Origin: Lysobacteraceae bacterium | Lineage (GTDB): Bacteria; Pseudomonadota; Gammaproteobacteria; Nevskiales; Nevskiaceae | Direction of reading: 5' to 3' | DNA length: 64,000 bases | NCBI GenBank assembly: GCA_013823855.1 | Contig: PNMW01000021.1 | Span: 1 to 64,000, forward strand | Part shown: piece after piece, positions 17,182 to 25,594 of the stretch | Numbering within the stretch: the first letter of the stretch is position 1 | How the letters are laid out: each line of letters begins with the position of its first letter | Notes under the pieces: model-generated | Seen by the model: only the letters and a program-made list of their open reading frames with translations | The model's database searches: none | What the model was told of the DNA's origin: nothing | Translations under genes and position numbers: made by a program

Positions 17182-17376
17182 GGATGTACTAGGCAACCTC
17201 CGGCGCCGACGTATCACCGTTGAAAGCGCCCACACCCGACGGCGAAGCCAGCATGGCCAGTCGCAAACAGTCGAGTGCCGCCATGCGCGAAGAGCCTGCC
17301 AGCGATGCCGGAGGTGCCGTAGATGCGATTTTCGGACGGCCTGATTACCCTCTATCCCCGCGGAATCTTGTTCGAG

Positions 17377-18030
17377 TTATTGATTTTGTTGAACACCATG
17401 TGGACGATGGTGGTTGTAGCGTTGTCGCCAGTCTTCGGTCATTCGGCGAAAGTCTTGTAGGGGCTCGAAGACATAGCGGTCCAGGACTTCGGTCCGGAAG
17501 GTTCGATTGAACCTCTCGATGTTGGCGTTCTGGGGCGGAGTGCTCGGCTGGATGTGGACGAGCGCTACGGCGTGCCGGGCCGCCCAGTCCTGCAGGGCCT
17601 GACTGATGTATTCCGAACCGTTGTCGAGTCGCAGGCGCTGAGGCTTGCCGCGGGTCTCGATCAGTGCGTCGAGCGCGCGGATGACCCGGGCGGACGGCAG
17701 GCTGATATCGATCTTGATCCGCAGCGATTCGCGGTTAAGGTTGACGGTCCGAAACCGTCGACCCGACCACAAGGCATCGGCCATGAAGTCTGCCGACCAC
17801 GTGTGATTGGCGGCCAGCGGGATCGCCGGCGCCGTCTGGATGCGATTCGGCAAACGCCGTTTGCCACGCCGCGGCAGGTTCATCTTCAACGCACAGTACA
17901 CGCCCCAGAGCCGGGTCGCGCCACACGGAAGACCCTTGGCCCGGAACGCTTCGTACAACAGCCCGAAGCCCTGCCCTGGGCTACCGTAGTCCCATGGAGC
18001 GCCGCAGCAACCTGGCCATCGCTGCTTAAC
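17377..18030 (-). pseudogene. Truncated IS3-family transposase (orfB remnant)
   Basis: The integrase-core part of an IS3-family OrfB is intact: D in HTWSADFMADALW, D in LRLDNGSEYIS and E in NIERFNRTFRTEVL, plus the YNHHRPHG end. The N-terminal part of OrfB and all of OrfA are missing: homology fades near 18030, and the upstream part of the frame is not transposase-like. The C-terminus also diverges after RPHG. No flanking inverted repeats were recognised. It is a dead insertion sequence fragment inside the accessory region. Confidence 0.8.
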
Positions 18031-18073
18031 CCGTCCAAGTTGTTCCGCCGCAGGCCCTAACAAGTGAGACGGC

Positions 18074-19177
18074 TCAGGTCGTATCGTTGAAGGGGCGTAC
18101 CGTGCCCGGCGTAGCGATCCGAATGCCCGGAAGCGCGACGGGCTTGGTTGTGAGAAGCTTCGTGCGCATGTCCTCCCGACACGCCAGTTCGAATCCATTG
18201 ACCAGACGAACGCAGTAGCGATGGACGACTTGAAGGTCAAGCGTGGCGAAGTCGCCTGCTATTGACTGGACGCTCTGGTCGACGTCCAGGTGGGCGCAGT
18301 ACTTGTTCCGTAGCCGACGGACCTCCGCTTCGAGTGGGAGATCTCGCGAGGACTCGAGCTGTTGAAGCGAGGCGAGCCCGTGCATCGAGACCGCCGCCCA
18401 CTCCGAGAGCAAGCTCTTGTCGTGCGTCGTGTCCGTGAACAGGTTGTCGAGGAGCGAGCACAGGTCGATGACCGCGAGAATCCAGCCCGCTTCGAACACC
18501 AACCTCGTAAAAATTGTCTTCGGGTCATCCACCAGGAGAGTCAGGGCGAAGTCGACGCTCAAGAAATCGACGATGGAAAGAACTAGCTGTCCCTTCGACA
18601 TCGACGAATGCATCGAGATCATGTGGCTGCCGCCCTTCGTCGCACCGAGTCGGTCGGGGTACATCTGGTGCATCACGTCGTCATTCGATACGAGCGGGCC
18701 GCCAATCACCACCGGAAGGGGGCGATAGTCCGGAACGGGAGTGAATTTCTCGCCAAGAAGGTCTTCCAGCGCTGCTTGCATGCTGCCGATGTCACTTCGG
18801 AAGACCTCGATCACCGAATAGTCGATCGAACCCCACAAGTTCAATAGGCCGATCTCTGACAACGGCTGCGCATGCGCAGATATTTTGTCGCGGAAGGCAT
18901 CGAACGATCCGTCATACGACTTGCGCAGAATGCTGATGGCGTCTTCCACGCTCTTGCGCTGGCCAGCACGGTTGCCGGGCAACTCCGCGAGGGCGGCATT
19001 CTTAAGCCGAGGCGTCACCTTGAGGAGGCTATCAATCTCGACGAACAGTAAGCGCATCAGTGCGCGCTTTACGTGGTCGTCGTACGGCTCGTTCCTCAGG
19101 AGATAGGCGACATCGACCAGGCGCAACAGGTGTCCGACTGCCGTGATGAGATTGCGGGTGTCGTGAGAGAACATCAT
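18074..19177 (-). CDS. Uncharacterised protein with two HEPN-type RxxxxxH motifs
   Basis: A protein of about 367 aa with no recognised family name. Two segments carry the pattern typical of HEPN ribonuclease domains: FRDKISAHAQ (R about 94, H about 100) and LRNKYCAHLD (R about 289, H about 295), each at the end of a helical stretch, suggesting two HEPN-like domains in tandem. HEPN proteins are common toxins and abortive-infection effectors, so an RNase role is an inference. The ORF is open to 19498, but ATG 19177 (preceded by GGCGAGA) begins the protein-like part. It sits between an IS3 remnant and a nuclease-like gene in the transposon's accessory region. Confidence 0.7.
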   Translation of the reverse strand: MMFSHDTRNLITAVGHLLRLVDVAYLLRNEPYDDHVKRALMRLLFVEIDSLLKVTPRLKNAALAELPGNRAGQRKSVEDAISILRKSYDGSFDAFRDKISAHAQPLSEIGLLNLWGSIDYSVIEVFRSDIGSMQAALEDLLGEKFTPVPDYRPLPVVIGGPLVSNDDVMHQMYPDRLGATKGGSHMISMHSSMSKGQLVLSIVDFLSVDFALTLLVDDPKTIFTRLVFEAGWILAVIDLCSLLDNLFTDTTHDKSLLSEWAAVSMHGLASLQQLESSRDLPLEAEVRRLRNKYCAHLDVDQSVQSIAGDFATLDLQVVHRYCVRLVNGFELACREDMRTKLLTTKPVALPGIRIATPGTVRPFNDTT

Positions 19178-19830
19178 ATGAGTATCTCGCCGGAGACTTT
19201 TCGGCTCAACGAGCGCTGTGCATCTAGCCCGAGCTGGGCCAGGTTGAGGCCGACGGCGGCCGTGAGACTTGGTTTCCTCGCACGACTTCGCTCCGGTAGG
19301 GGCCTCTCCTGTTCTTGAGTACTGATTGCAGCATCGCCGTAGCCTCGACTTGCCCGACGGACGACAGCCGGCCGGCCTGCAACGCATCGTCGAGTACACG
19401 CGCATCATGCTTTCGCGTCTCGTCGTCGTGGTACGCGGGAGAGCAGGCCGCCGTTCGCAGAGACGCGCGTGACCCAGAGGGCATACGACCGCCTCCACGC
19501 CCGATTCCTGGGATCGTTCTCGCCGATAGAGCAGAAGACAAGAACGTGGCGCGAGCCAGCGCGCCTTAGGACACGACGGCCTTCCGCGAGCGACTCGCTG
19601 CCGGTATCGCTGGCACTTGAAGGCGTTGCTGGAGCTTGCGTTGTGCGAGAGCTATCGAAATCGACCGCGGGATTGGCTTGTAGCGCGGTGGATGATTTCC
19701 GGACGGACAACTGCGCGACCGGTGCTGTACCTCAGCATCCAGTAACCTACTGATTCTGATGGTATCAAGGTGGGTGTTCAAAGAAGGGACTGGCGAGTGG
19801 TTGTGGGAGTAATAAATTAAGCTGTGTGAC
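19178..19830. other. Intergenic stretch with only a degraded coding trace
   Basis: About 650 bases without an intact gene, between divergently transcribed genes. On the - strand between 19250 and 19560, protein-like segments appear in different frames (RHVLVFCSIGENDPRN in one; VLDDALQAGRLSSVGQVEA in another), which would fit a frameshifted gene fragment. I could not identify its family. Confidence 0.3.
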
Positions 19831-21366
19831 ATGGCCGAGATCGACAGCATCGAGGGATACCTGGAGTCGCGAGGTCCGAACCTGGCGTCGGCTGTCGGAG
19901 CTTGGCTCGCGGATCAGGGGCTGACCAGGGAAGCGGCGCGCAAACGGCTGTCGCGCGCCCGCCCGCCGGTCCGATCCTTTCCGGTTCCGCTGTTTCCAAA
20001 AAGCACGCGTTTTCTCTATCTCGAGGAACAGCGCGGAGGCGAACAATTCTGGGACGCCCTGCATTGGGCCTTGCGGGAAAGTGGCTCGGTGTATGGCATG
20101 GCGTTCGATGGTGTGCTGGCTCGTGCCGGCGCGATGTATGAGAAGGAATTCGCCGTCATCAGCGGCGCGACGGTCCACAAGGTGAAGAAGCAGGTCCTCG
20201 CCAAGACGGTCCTGGAGCGTCTGATAGAAGCCGGCTTGCTCAGGATCCTGCAGCCGGGCGACGAACGCATCATCACCATCGCGCCGGCCGCACTGGGTCA
20301 ACCCGACATCGATGGAATCAAGGCGCGTGGGGTCGCAGAAGTCATCATCCTGGACGGGCTGCGCGAGTGGGCGAGGAACATCGGCGCCGCCTCCTACAAC
20401 CAGATTCAGATCCGAGGGGAGCCCGGCCTGCAGCCGATCCAACAGTTCTCGTTTGATCTGGCCGGACCCAGCTACCTGATGTCGCTGCGACGAGGGCGGG
20501 CCCAAGGATTTCTCGTCGCGGACGTGTTCTCCAACGGCCTGTTGAACGAGTTCGAGATTCGGTACTTCATCCGAAAGGCGCAAGCGCTACACGCCTCCCT
20601 CGCCGGCGGGACGGTCTTACCGATCCTCGTTGCGGATGGTTTCACGGGGCCGGCCCTGACCGCTGGCCATGGAGCAGGGATTCTGATGGCTACGCCTGAG
20701 ACCCTGTTCGGTCCGGCGGTGGGCGCAGGACTTCGGAGCCTGGTGGAGACGCTCACCCGGGCGGCGGCCTACGCCTCTTCTGACACTCCGGATCGTCTGG
20801 TTGGCCTGGTGAAATCCTTGAGCGTCATCGAAGGCCGGGCGGGGAATCTTCGCGGCACGCTGTTCGAGCTCATGGCCGCGTATTTGGCGCGCCGAGATGG
20901 TGTATGGATCGATATGGGCGTGCGCGCAATCGATTCGAAGACCGGCGCGAAGGCCGACATCGACGTGCTCAAGATGGTCAAGCATAACCTTGAGTGCGTC
21001 GCAATCGAATGCAAGGGTCGGGAACCTGGCGGGGTGGTTTCCGTTGAGGAGGTCGATACCTGGCTCAGGAAGATCGGGGTCATCACCGCGCATCTGCGAC
21101 ATCGATTCCCGGACGCCGCGATTTCGTGCGAACTCTGGAGCTCTGGCGACTTCACGCCGGACGCGCTGGCGCGCATGGACGCGGAGAAGGCTAGGCGGAC
21201 GCGATTTCCGATCCGCTGGAAGACGGGGAAGGACGTGTTGACGATGGCCAGAGGACTGCGGGAGAAGGCGATGGCCGATGCACTGGAGCAGCACTTCGTG
21301 GGACACCCTTTGGTTAGCGTCATAGCGGGTGATCCAACACCGCCGATCGTAGAAACCGCCAGGTGA
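19831..21366 (+). CDS. Putative PD-(D/E)XK nuclease-like protein with winged-helix N-terminus
   Basis: A 511-aa protein of unknown family. The C-terminal third has the sequence pattern of a restriction-endonuclease fold: E in GTLFELMAAY (about residue 345), D in GAKADIDVLK (about 377) and IECKGR (about 391-396), i.e. E...D...ExK. The N-terminal part contains helix-turn-helix-like segments (LTREAARKRLSRARPP; TVLERLIEAGLLRI), suggesting DNA binding. The ATG at 19831 has no convincing ribosome-binding site. It is the last gene before the 13-bp repeats at the right border. A nucleic-acid defence role is inferred from fold and context only. Confidence 0.65.
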   Translation: MAEIDSIEGYLESRGPNLASAVGAWLADQGLTREAARKRLSRARPPVRSFPVPLFPKSTRFLYLEEQRGGEQFWDALHWALRESGSVYGMAFDGVLARAGAMYEKEFAVISGATVHKVKKQVLAKTVLERLIEAGLLRILQPGDERIITIAPAALGQPDIDGIKARGVAEVIILDGLREWARNIGAASYNQIQIRGEPGLQPIQQFSFDLAGPSYLMSLRRGRAQGFLVADVFSNGLLNEFEIRYFIRKAQALHASLAGGTVLPILVADGFTGPALTAGHGAGILMATPETLFGPAVGAGLRSLVETLTRAAAYASSDTPDRLVGLVKSLSVIEGRAGNLRGTLFELMAAYLARRDGVWIDMGVRAIDSKTGAKADIDVLKMVKHNLECVAIECKGREPGGVVSVEEVDTWLRKIGVITAHLRHRFPDAAISCELWSSGDFTPDALARMDAEKARRTRFPIRWKTGKDVLTMARGLREKAMADALEQHFVGHPLVSVIAGDPTPPIVETAR

Positions 21367-21454
21367 GAGCCTTCTCAGTACTTCTCGTGACTCATGAGGG
21401 CCGTAAGGTTGAGTACCTCGCCCGGAACGCGTCGTCCTTCTAGGACCGCAGCCT

Positions 21455-21570
21455 GTTCACGACTTTAGGTTTTGAGCCGGTCAAAGGTGAGGCTGGCGAG
21501 TTCACGACTTTAGCGGCGAGACGGCCATCGCTAAGTGCTTGAAAGATGGCCGCCAGAGTTCACGACTTTA
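21455..21570. repeat. Three direct copies of GTTCACGACTTTA, candidate transposase-binding sites
   Basis: Exact 13-bp copies at 21455-21467, 21500-21512 and 21558-21570, spaced 45 and 58 bp apart, at the junction between accessory and core genes. Repeated short sites at irregular spacing followed by a terminal ACA (21581-21583) are what the right end of a Tn7-type element looks like. No copy in inverted orientation was found elsewhere in the window. Confidence 0.6.
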
Positions 21571-21664
21571 ATGGTTGAAAACAATTGATTTTTAATCGCA
21601 AGGATTCGCAACGATAAGGGCAGGATCCGGGCCGGCTTGGCAGCCCGGCGACGGCCGCTGAGCT

Positions 21665-22462
21665 TCAGTGCCGGGTCTTGGCGAACGCCGCGCACGGATC
21701 CGGGCGCGGCTGAGGCGCGACGACGTGCACCACGTCGAATTCACCGGGTGCCGCTTCGCCTTCGACGAAGCCGTGGCTTTCGCTGGTTCGGGCAATGGCC
21801 GCGGGCAACCAGCGGACCACGCCGACATCGCGGCGGACATGACCATTGCCGGCGATCAGCACCGCTGCCGGGTGTTGCGCGAGCGCATCGACCAGCACCC
21901 TGGCCATCCAGACATCGCGGGCCAGCTGCGCGCCGATCATCTTGCGCGCGGTCGCTTCCGGCAGCAGGTTGCAGTGCCCCTGCATCACCGAGGACAGCTG
22001 CGCGGCCTCGATGTCTTCAGGCAATGGCGCATCGAGCCCGAAGCGCGTGCGGGTCGCCGGATCCAGCACCGCGGCGATGCCGCCACGCATGGCCTTGGCA
22101 GCGTCGTCGCGCGATACGTTGGCCGCCAGCAGTGGCAGTTGCCGGTCCAGCGCGAACTGCAGCAGCGGCCGGTACAAGGACCAGTCCCACTCGGCGAGCC
22201 CGGCTTGGGCGATCAGGCAGTCGGCGTCCTTGCAGCTGCTGACGGCCGCATCGAGCAGTGGCTGCTGCTCGCGATCGAACTGCTCCATGACCAGCGCCGG
22301 ACGCAGTCCGGCATCGACCCGGGCGCGCAGCAGGTCAAGGCGCGCGGCATGGCCGGCGGCATTGTCGTGGACTTCGCCGAGCATCAGCACCGTGGTCGGA
22401 GCCGCGACAACAGGTGCGGCGGTGGCGATCAGCAGCAGGCTTGCGACAATCGCATGACGCAT
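21665..22462 (-). CDS. ChaN-like (Tiki superfamily) haem-binding/uptake protein
   Basis: A 265-aa exported protein. The N-terminal signal peptide (MRHAIVASLLLIATAAPVVA) lacks a lipobox cysteine. The family motif GEVHDN, with the histidine implicated in haem coordination in ChaN, follows the TTVLMLGE strand, and the ALVMEQFDREQQPLL block is also typical. The longer frame to 22603 is rejected because ATG 22462 starts directly at the signal peptide. A GC-rich hairpin lies just after the stop. The candidate transposon terminus lies about 80 bp downstream of its 3' end, so this gene may be the attachment-site gene of the element. Confidence 0.8.
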   Translation of the reverse strand: MRHAIVASLLLIATAAPVVAAPTTVLMLGEVHDNAAGHAARLDLLRARVDAGLRPALVMEQFDREQQPLLDAAVSSCKDADCLIAQAGLAEWDWSLYRPLLQFALDRQLPLLAANVSRDDAAKAMRGGIAAVLDPATRTRFGLDAPLPEDIEAAQLSSVMQGHCNLLPEATARKMIGAQLARDVWMARVLVDALAQHPAAVLIAGNGHVRRDVGVVRWLPAAIARTSESHGFVEGEAAPGEFDVVHVVAPQPRPDPCAAFAKTRH

Positions 22463-22700
22463 GGATTCGGCTTCCGGAATTCGAGGGATGGCCGACACGT
22501 TAGCAGCCGGGGAGGGGCCTGGATGGAGCGCTGAGGCCGGCGACCTGCGGCCCTGAAAAGCCGATCGGTACATCTTCAGGACAGCACGAATGGCTCGTTT
22601 CATGCACGGAATGCAGTCAAATCGCGTGCAAACTGCTAGCCTTTCGTTACCCGCGTTGTTCCATCCGCCGCCGCGTGTCGGTTCGTTAGGGAGTTATCGA

Positions 22701-22922
22701 GTGAAGATCAAAGGCTTGAGTCTGTGCTGCGCCGCGCTGCTGATGATGACTGCGTGCAAGGGCAAGGAAGAAGCAGCCCCGGCGGCAGCGCCGGTTGCGG
22801 CCGAAGCCGCTCCGGCTGCCCCGGCCGAAGCCGCCCCGGCTGCTGAAGCCGCTCCGGCCGAAGCCGCTCCGGCTGCTGCCGAAGCCGCTCCGGAAGAGAA
22901 GAAGGAAGGCGCCCCGCAGTAA
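22701..22922 (+). CDS. Small Ala/Pro/Glu-rich lipoprotein
   Basis: A 73-aa protein: signal peptide VKIKGLSLCCAALLMM followed by the lipobox TAC-KG, then almost only Ala, Pro and Glu in repeated APAEAAPA-type units, ending EEKKEGAPQ. GTG 22701 is preceded by GGGAG. The mature part is predicted to be an unstructured, acidic, membrane-anchored tail; function unknown. The low-complexity repeat could vary in length between strains. Confidence 0.7.
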   Translation: MKIKGLSLCCAALLMMTACKGKEEAAPAAAPVAAEAAPAAPAEAAPAAEAAPAEAAPAAAEAAPEEKKEGAPQ

Positions 22923-23070
22923 GCGCCTTTCCAACTGCAGTTTCTGCAGTTCGGATTGCACCGGTGATGTGCGCGCTGCTTGCGCCGCATCGGTGCCTCG
23001 GCGCCGTCCGGCCTCGTTGCCGGGCGGCGCCGCTTTCGTTTGACGCCTGATCCGGTAGTGCAGCGCGGCC

Positions 23071-24039
23071 ATGCCCCGCTTGCTCGCCGACATCGGTGGC
23101 ACCCACGCCCGCTTCGCACTGGCGGCGGCTGACGGGGCGCTGACCGCGTCCATGGTCCTGCCTTGCGCGGATCACCCCACATTCGAATCAGCGATTCGCC
23201 ATTACCTCGCAGCGCAGGAATCACCTGCGGTGCGCGACGCCGCCATTGCCATCGCCAATCCGGTCGATGGCGACGCGATCCGGATGACCAACCACCACTG
23301 GGCGTTCTCGATCGAGGCCACGCGTCGGGCGCTCGGCTTCGATACCTTGCTGCTGCTCAACGATTTCACGGCGCTGGCGCTGGCGCTGCCGCTGCTCGAC
23401 GCCCGGGAACTGCTGCCGATCGGCGGCGGCGCCCGGCGCCCTGACATGACCATCGGCCTGGTCGGCCCCGGCACCGGTCTTGGCGTGTCCGGTCTGGTGC
23501 GCTGTGGCCCACGCTGGCAGGCGCTGGCCAGCGAAGGCGGCCACACCAGCTTTGCGCCGGTCGACGACCGCGAAGCGGCGATCCTGACCGTGGTCCGCCG
23601 GGATTTCCCGCATGTCTCGTCCGAACGGCTGATCTCCGGCCCCGGACTGGTGCTGATTCACGATGCCCTTCGCGTGCTGCAAGGCCTGCCCAAGCAGCCG
23701 ATCACGCCGGCGACGATCGCGGCGGCGGCGCAGTCCGCCGATTGCGCGATCTGCGTGGAGACCGCGGAGGCGTTCAGCGGCATGCTCGGCAGCTTCGCCG
23801 GCAGCCTGGCGCTGACCTTGGGCGCCTTCGGCGGCATCTACCTCGGCGGCGGCGTGATCGCCGGCCTCGGCAGCGCCTTCGATCGTGACTTCTTCAGGAG
23901 CCGCTTCGAGGCCAAGGGCCGCTTCGCCGGCTATCTCGCCAGGATCGCGACGGTCCAGATCACTGCGGTCAATCCGGCGTTGCGTGGCGTGGCGGCCGCC
24001 CTCGCCGACCACCTGAACGACGATCGACGACGCGGCTGA
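23071..24039 (+). CDS. glk: Glucokinase
   Basis: ATP-dependent phosphorylation of glucose to glucose 6-phosphate in the cytoplasm. The 322-aa length is normal for proteobacterial Glk. Phosphate-1 motif LLADIGGTHARFAL is at the N-terminus, LLLNDFTALALALP contains the catalytic Asp, GPGTGLGVS is the nucleotide-binding loop, and ASEGGHTSFAP carries the sugar-binding EGGH. It is monocistronic-looking, with no sugar operon beside it. Confidence 0.93.
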   Translation: MPRLLADIGGTHARFALAAADGALTASMVLPCADHPTFESAIRHYLAAQESPAVRDAAIAIANPVDGDAIRMTNHHWAFSIEATRRALGFDTLLLLNDFTALALALPLLDARELLPIGGGARRPDMTIGLVGPGTGLGVSGLVRCGPRWQALASEGGHTSFAPVDDREAAILTVVRRDFPHVSSERLISGPGLVLIHDALRVLQGLPKQPITPATIAAAAQSADCAICVETAEAFSGMLGSFAGSLALTLGAFGGIYLGGGVIAGLGSAFDRDFFRSRFEAKGRFAGYLARIATVQITAVNPALRGVAAALADHLNDDRRRG

Positions 24040-24174
24040 CGCGCGGCAGGCGAACCGTCAGTCGGTTCAGTCAACGCCTGTACGCCACTTGGCGCAAGCC
24101 AGTACCTTGGCGTATGGTCCGCCCGCGAGCCGTGATTCCCGCGCGGTCGCGCTGCCCATTCCCGGAGAATCCGC

Positions 24175-25392
24175 GTGCTGCCATTTTCGCTCAAGGTTTT
24201 GTTTTTCAAGTTCTTCCAGCTGTTGCTGAAGTGGTCGACGAAGATCCTGACCTTCCGCACGCCGGAACTGTTCAGCGGCCCGGGCTCGTCGCTGCAACTG
24301 TGCGAGCACATCGCCACGCGCACCGGCGTCAAGAACCTGCTGATCGTCACCGACGCGATGCTGGTCAAGATCGGCCTGCTCAAGGCGATGCAGGACAGGC
24401 TGACCGAACTCGGCGTCCGCTGGGTCGTCTATGACGGCGTGCTGCCGAATCCGACGATCGACCAGATCGAGACCGGCCTTGGGCTGCTGAAGAAGGAAGG
24501 CTGCACGGCGATCCTCGCGATCGGCGGCGGATCGTCGATCGACGCCGCCAAGGTGATCGCCGCCCGCGCCCGCAATCCGCACAAGGTGGTCCACATGGCC
24601 GGGCTGATGCGGGTGTTGTTCAAGCCGATGCCGCTGTACGCGGTGCCGACCACCGCCGGCACCGGCTCGGAAGTGACGATCGCCGCCGTGGTCTCCGATC
24701 CATCGACCACCCGCAAGTTTGCGATCATGGATCCGAAGCTGGTGCCGGTCGGCGCTGCACTCGACGGCGCACTGATGGCCGGCCTGCCGTCGCCGATCAC
24801 CTCGGCGACCGGCATGGATGCGCTGACCCACGCGGTGGAGGCCTACATCTCGCGCAACCACACGCCGATGACCGACGCCGAAGCGCTCGAGGCGACGCGC
24901 CTGATCATGCAGAACCTGCCGACCGCGGTCCGCGAAGGCAGCAACATCGAAGCCCGCCAGAACATGGCCGTGGCCTCGTTCAAGGCCGGCGTCGCGTTCA
25001 CCACCGCCGGCGTCGGCTACGTGCATGCCATCGCCCACAACTTCGGCGCCTATTACCACCTGCCGCACGGCCTGGCGAACGCGATCATCCTGCCGTACGT
25101 GCTGGATTTCTCGAAGCCGGAGTGCACCGATCGGCTGGCCAAGCTGGCCGAGGTGTCGGGCCTGGCGAGCGGCGGCGAAAGCGCACTGCAGCTGGCCGAC
25201 AAGTTCATCGCCCATGTCCGCGCGCTGAATGCCGAGTTCGGCATTCCGACCAAGGTCGACAAGCTCAAGGCCGGCGACATCCCGGCGATCACCGACAAGG
25301 CACTCAGCGAAGCCCACTGGACCTACGCGGTGCCGCGCTACATGGACAAGCCGGAATTCGAGGCCTTCGTTGCCCAGATGCTGCCGGCCTGA
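24175..25392 (+). CDS. Iron-containing alcohol dehydrogenase
   Basis: Group III (Fe-dependent) NAD(P) alcohol dehydrogenase of 405 aa. The family shows GGGSSIDAAK (nucleotide binding), VPTTAGTGSE, and the metal-binding end GMDALTHAVEAYIS ... HAIAHNFGAYYHLPHGLANA with its histidines. GTG 24175 has GGAGAA at good distance. The N-terminus is longer and more hydrophobic (VLFFKFFQLLLKW) than usual, suggesting membrane association. Substrate not predictable; a link to alcohol intermediates of alkane degradation is possible but speculative. Confidence 0.87.
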   Translation: MLPFSLKVLFFKFFQLLLKWSTKILTFRTPELFSGPGSSLQLCEHIATRTGVKNLLIVTDAMLVKIGLLKAMQDRLTELGVRWVVYDGVLPNPTIDQIETGLGLLKKEGCTAILAIGGGSSIDAAKVIAARARNPHKVVHMAGLMRVLFKPMPLYAVPTTAGTGSEVTIAAVVSDPSTTRKFAIMDPKLVPVGAALDGALMAGLPSPITSATGMDALTHAVEAYISRNHTPMTDAEALEATRLIMQNLPTAVREGSNIEARQNMAVASFKAGVAFTTAGVGYVHAIAHNFGAYYHLPHGLANAIILPYVLDFSKPECTDRLAKLAEVSGLASGGESALQLADKFIAHVRALNAEFGIPTKVDKLKAGDIPAITDKALSEAHWTYAVPRYMDKPEFEAFVAQMLPA

Positions 25393-25420
25393 CCGCGCCA
25401 CGCGGCGACCGACAAAGATT

Positions 25421-25449
25421 GCGGGACGCCGGGCGACCGGACGTCCCGC
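25421..25449. terminator. Hairpin downstream of the Fe-alcohol dehydrogenase gene
   Basis: Arms GCGGGACG and CGTCCCGC (8 bp, perfect) enclose a 13-nt loop containing a small CGG/CCG inner stem. There is no T-run after it, so it is terminator-like rather than a textbook terminator. Confidence 0.45.
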
Positions 25450-25594
25450 ACAAGGGCAGGGGCACTGCAAGCTGCAGATCGGCAGGCGGCGTGGCCTTGG
25501 GCAGCGGCGCCGGCAACACGATGTTCACGTACGATGACAGCGCCGTCACAGTTATGTAAACAACGTTAATTAAACACCCTGAGTCTGTCAATCG

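Larger units (their letters stand above)
1..21583. mobile_element. Tn7-like transposon region with defence cargo (left end outside window)
   Basis: Complete TnsA, TnsB and TnsC homologues plus two TniQ/TnsD-family proteins are present, the gene set of a heteromeric Tn7-type transposase. The extent is inferred. The right limit is placed at a terminal ACA (21581-21583) preceded by three copies of a 13-bp repeat. Read inward, that end starts TGTTTTCAACC, in keeping with the 5'-TGT...ACA-3' rule of the family. No inverted copy of the repeat was found at the left, so the left end is probably outside the window. The roughly 5.5 kb between tnsA and this end is unusual, since tnsA normally sits within a few hundred bases of the right end; part of it may be a later insertion. 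Confidence 0.45.

Noticed and set aside
1-21583. CRISPR array or Cascade genes that would make this a CRISPR-associated transposon
   Set aside because: No direct-repeat/spacer pattern and no cas gene; targeting is more likely by the TniQ/TnsD proteins.
22927-23043. CTGCAGTTTCTGCAG-type short palindromes near the lipoprotein gene considered as an RNA gene
   Set aside because: Too short and without a terminator-like tail or any known RNA pattern.
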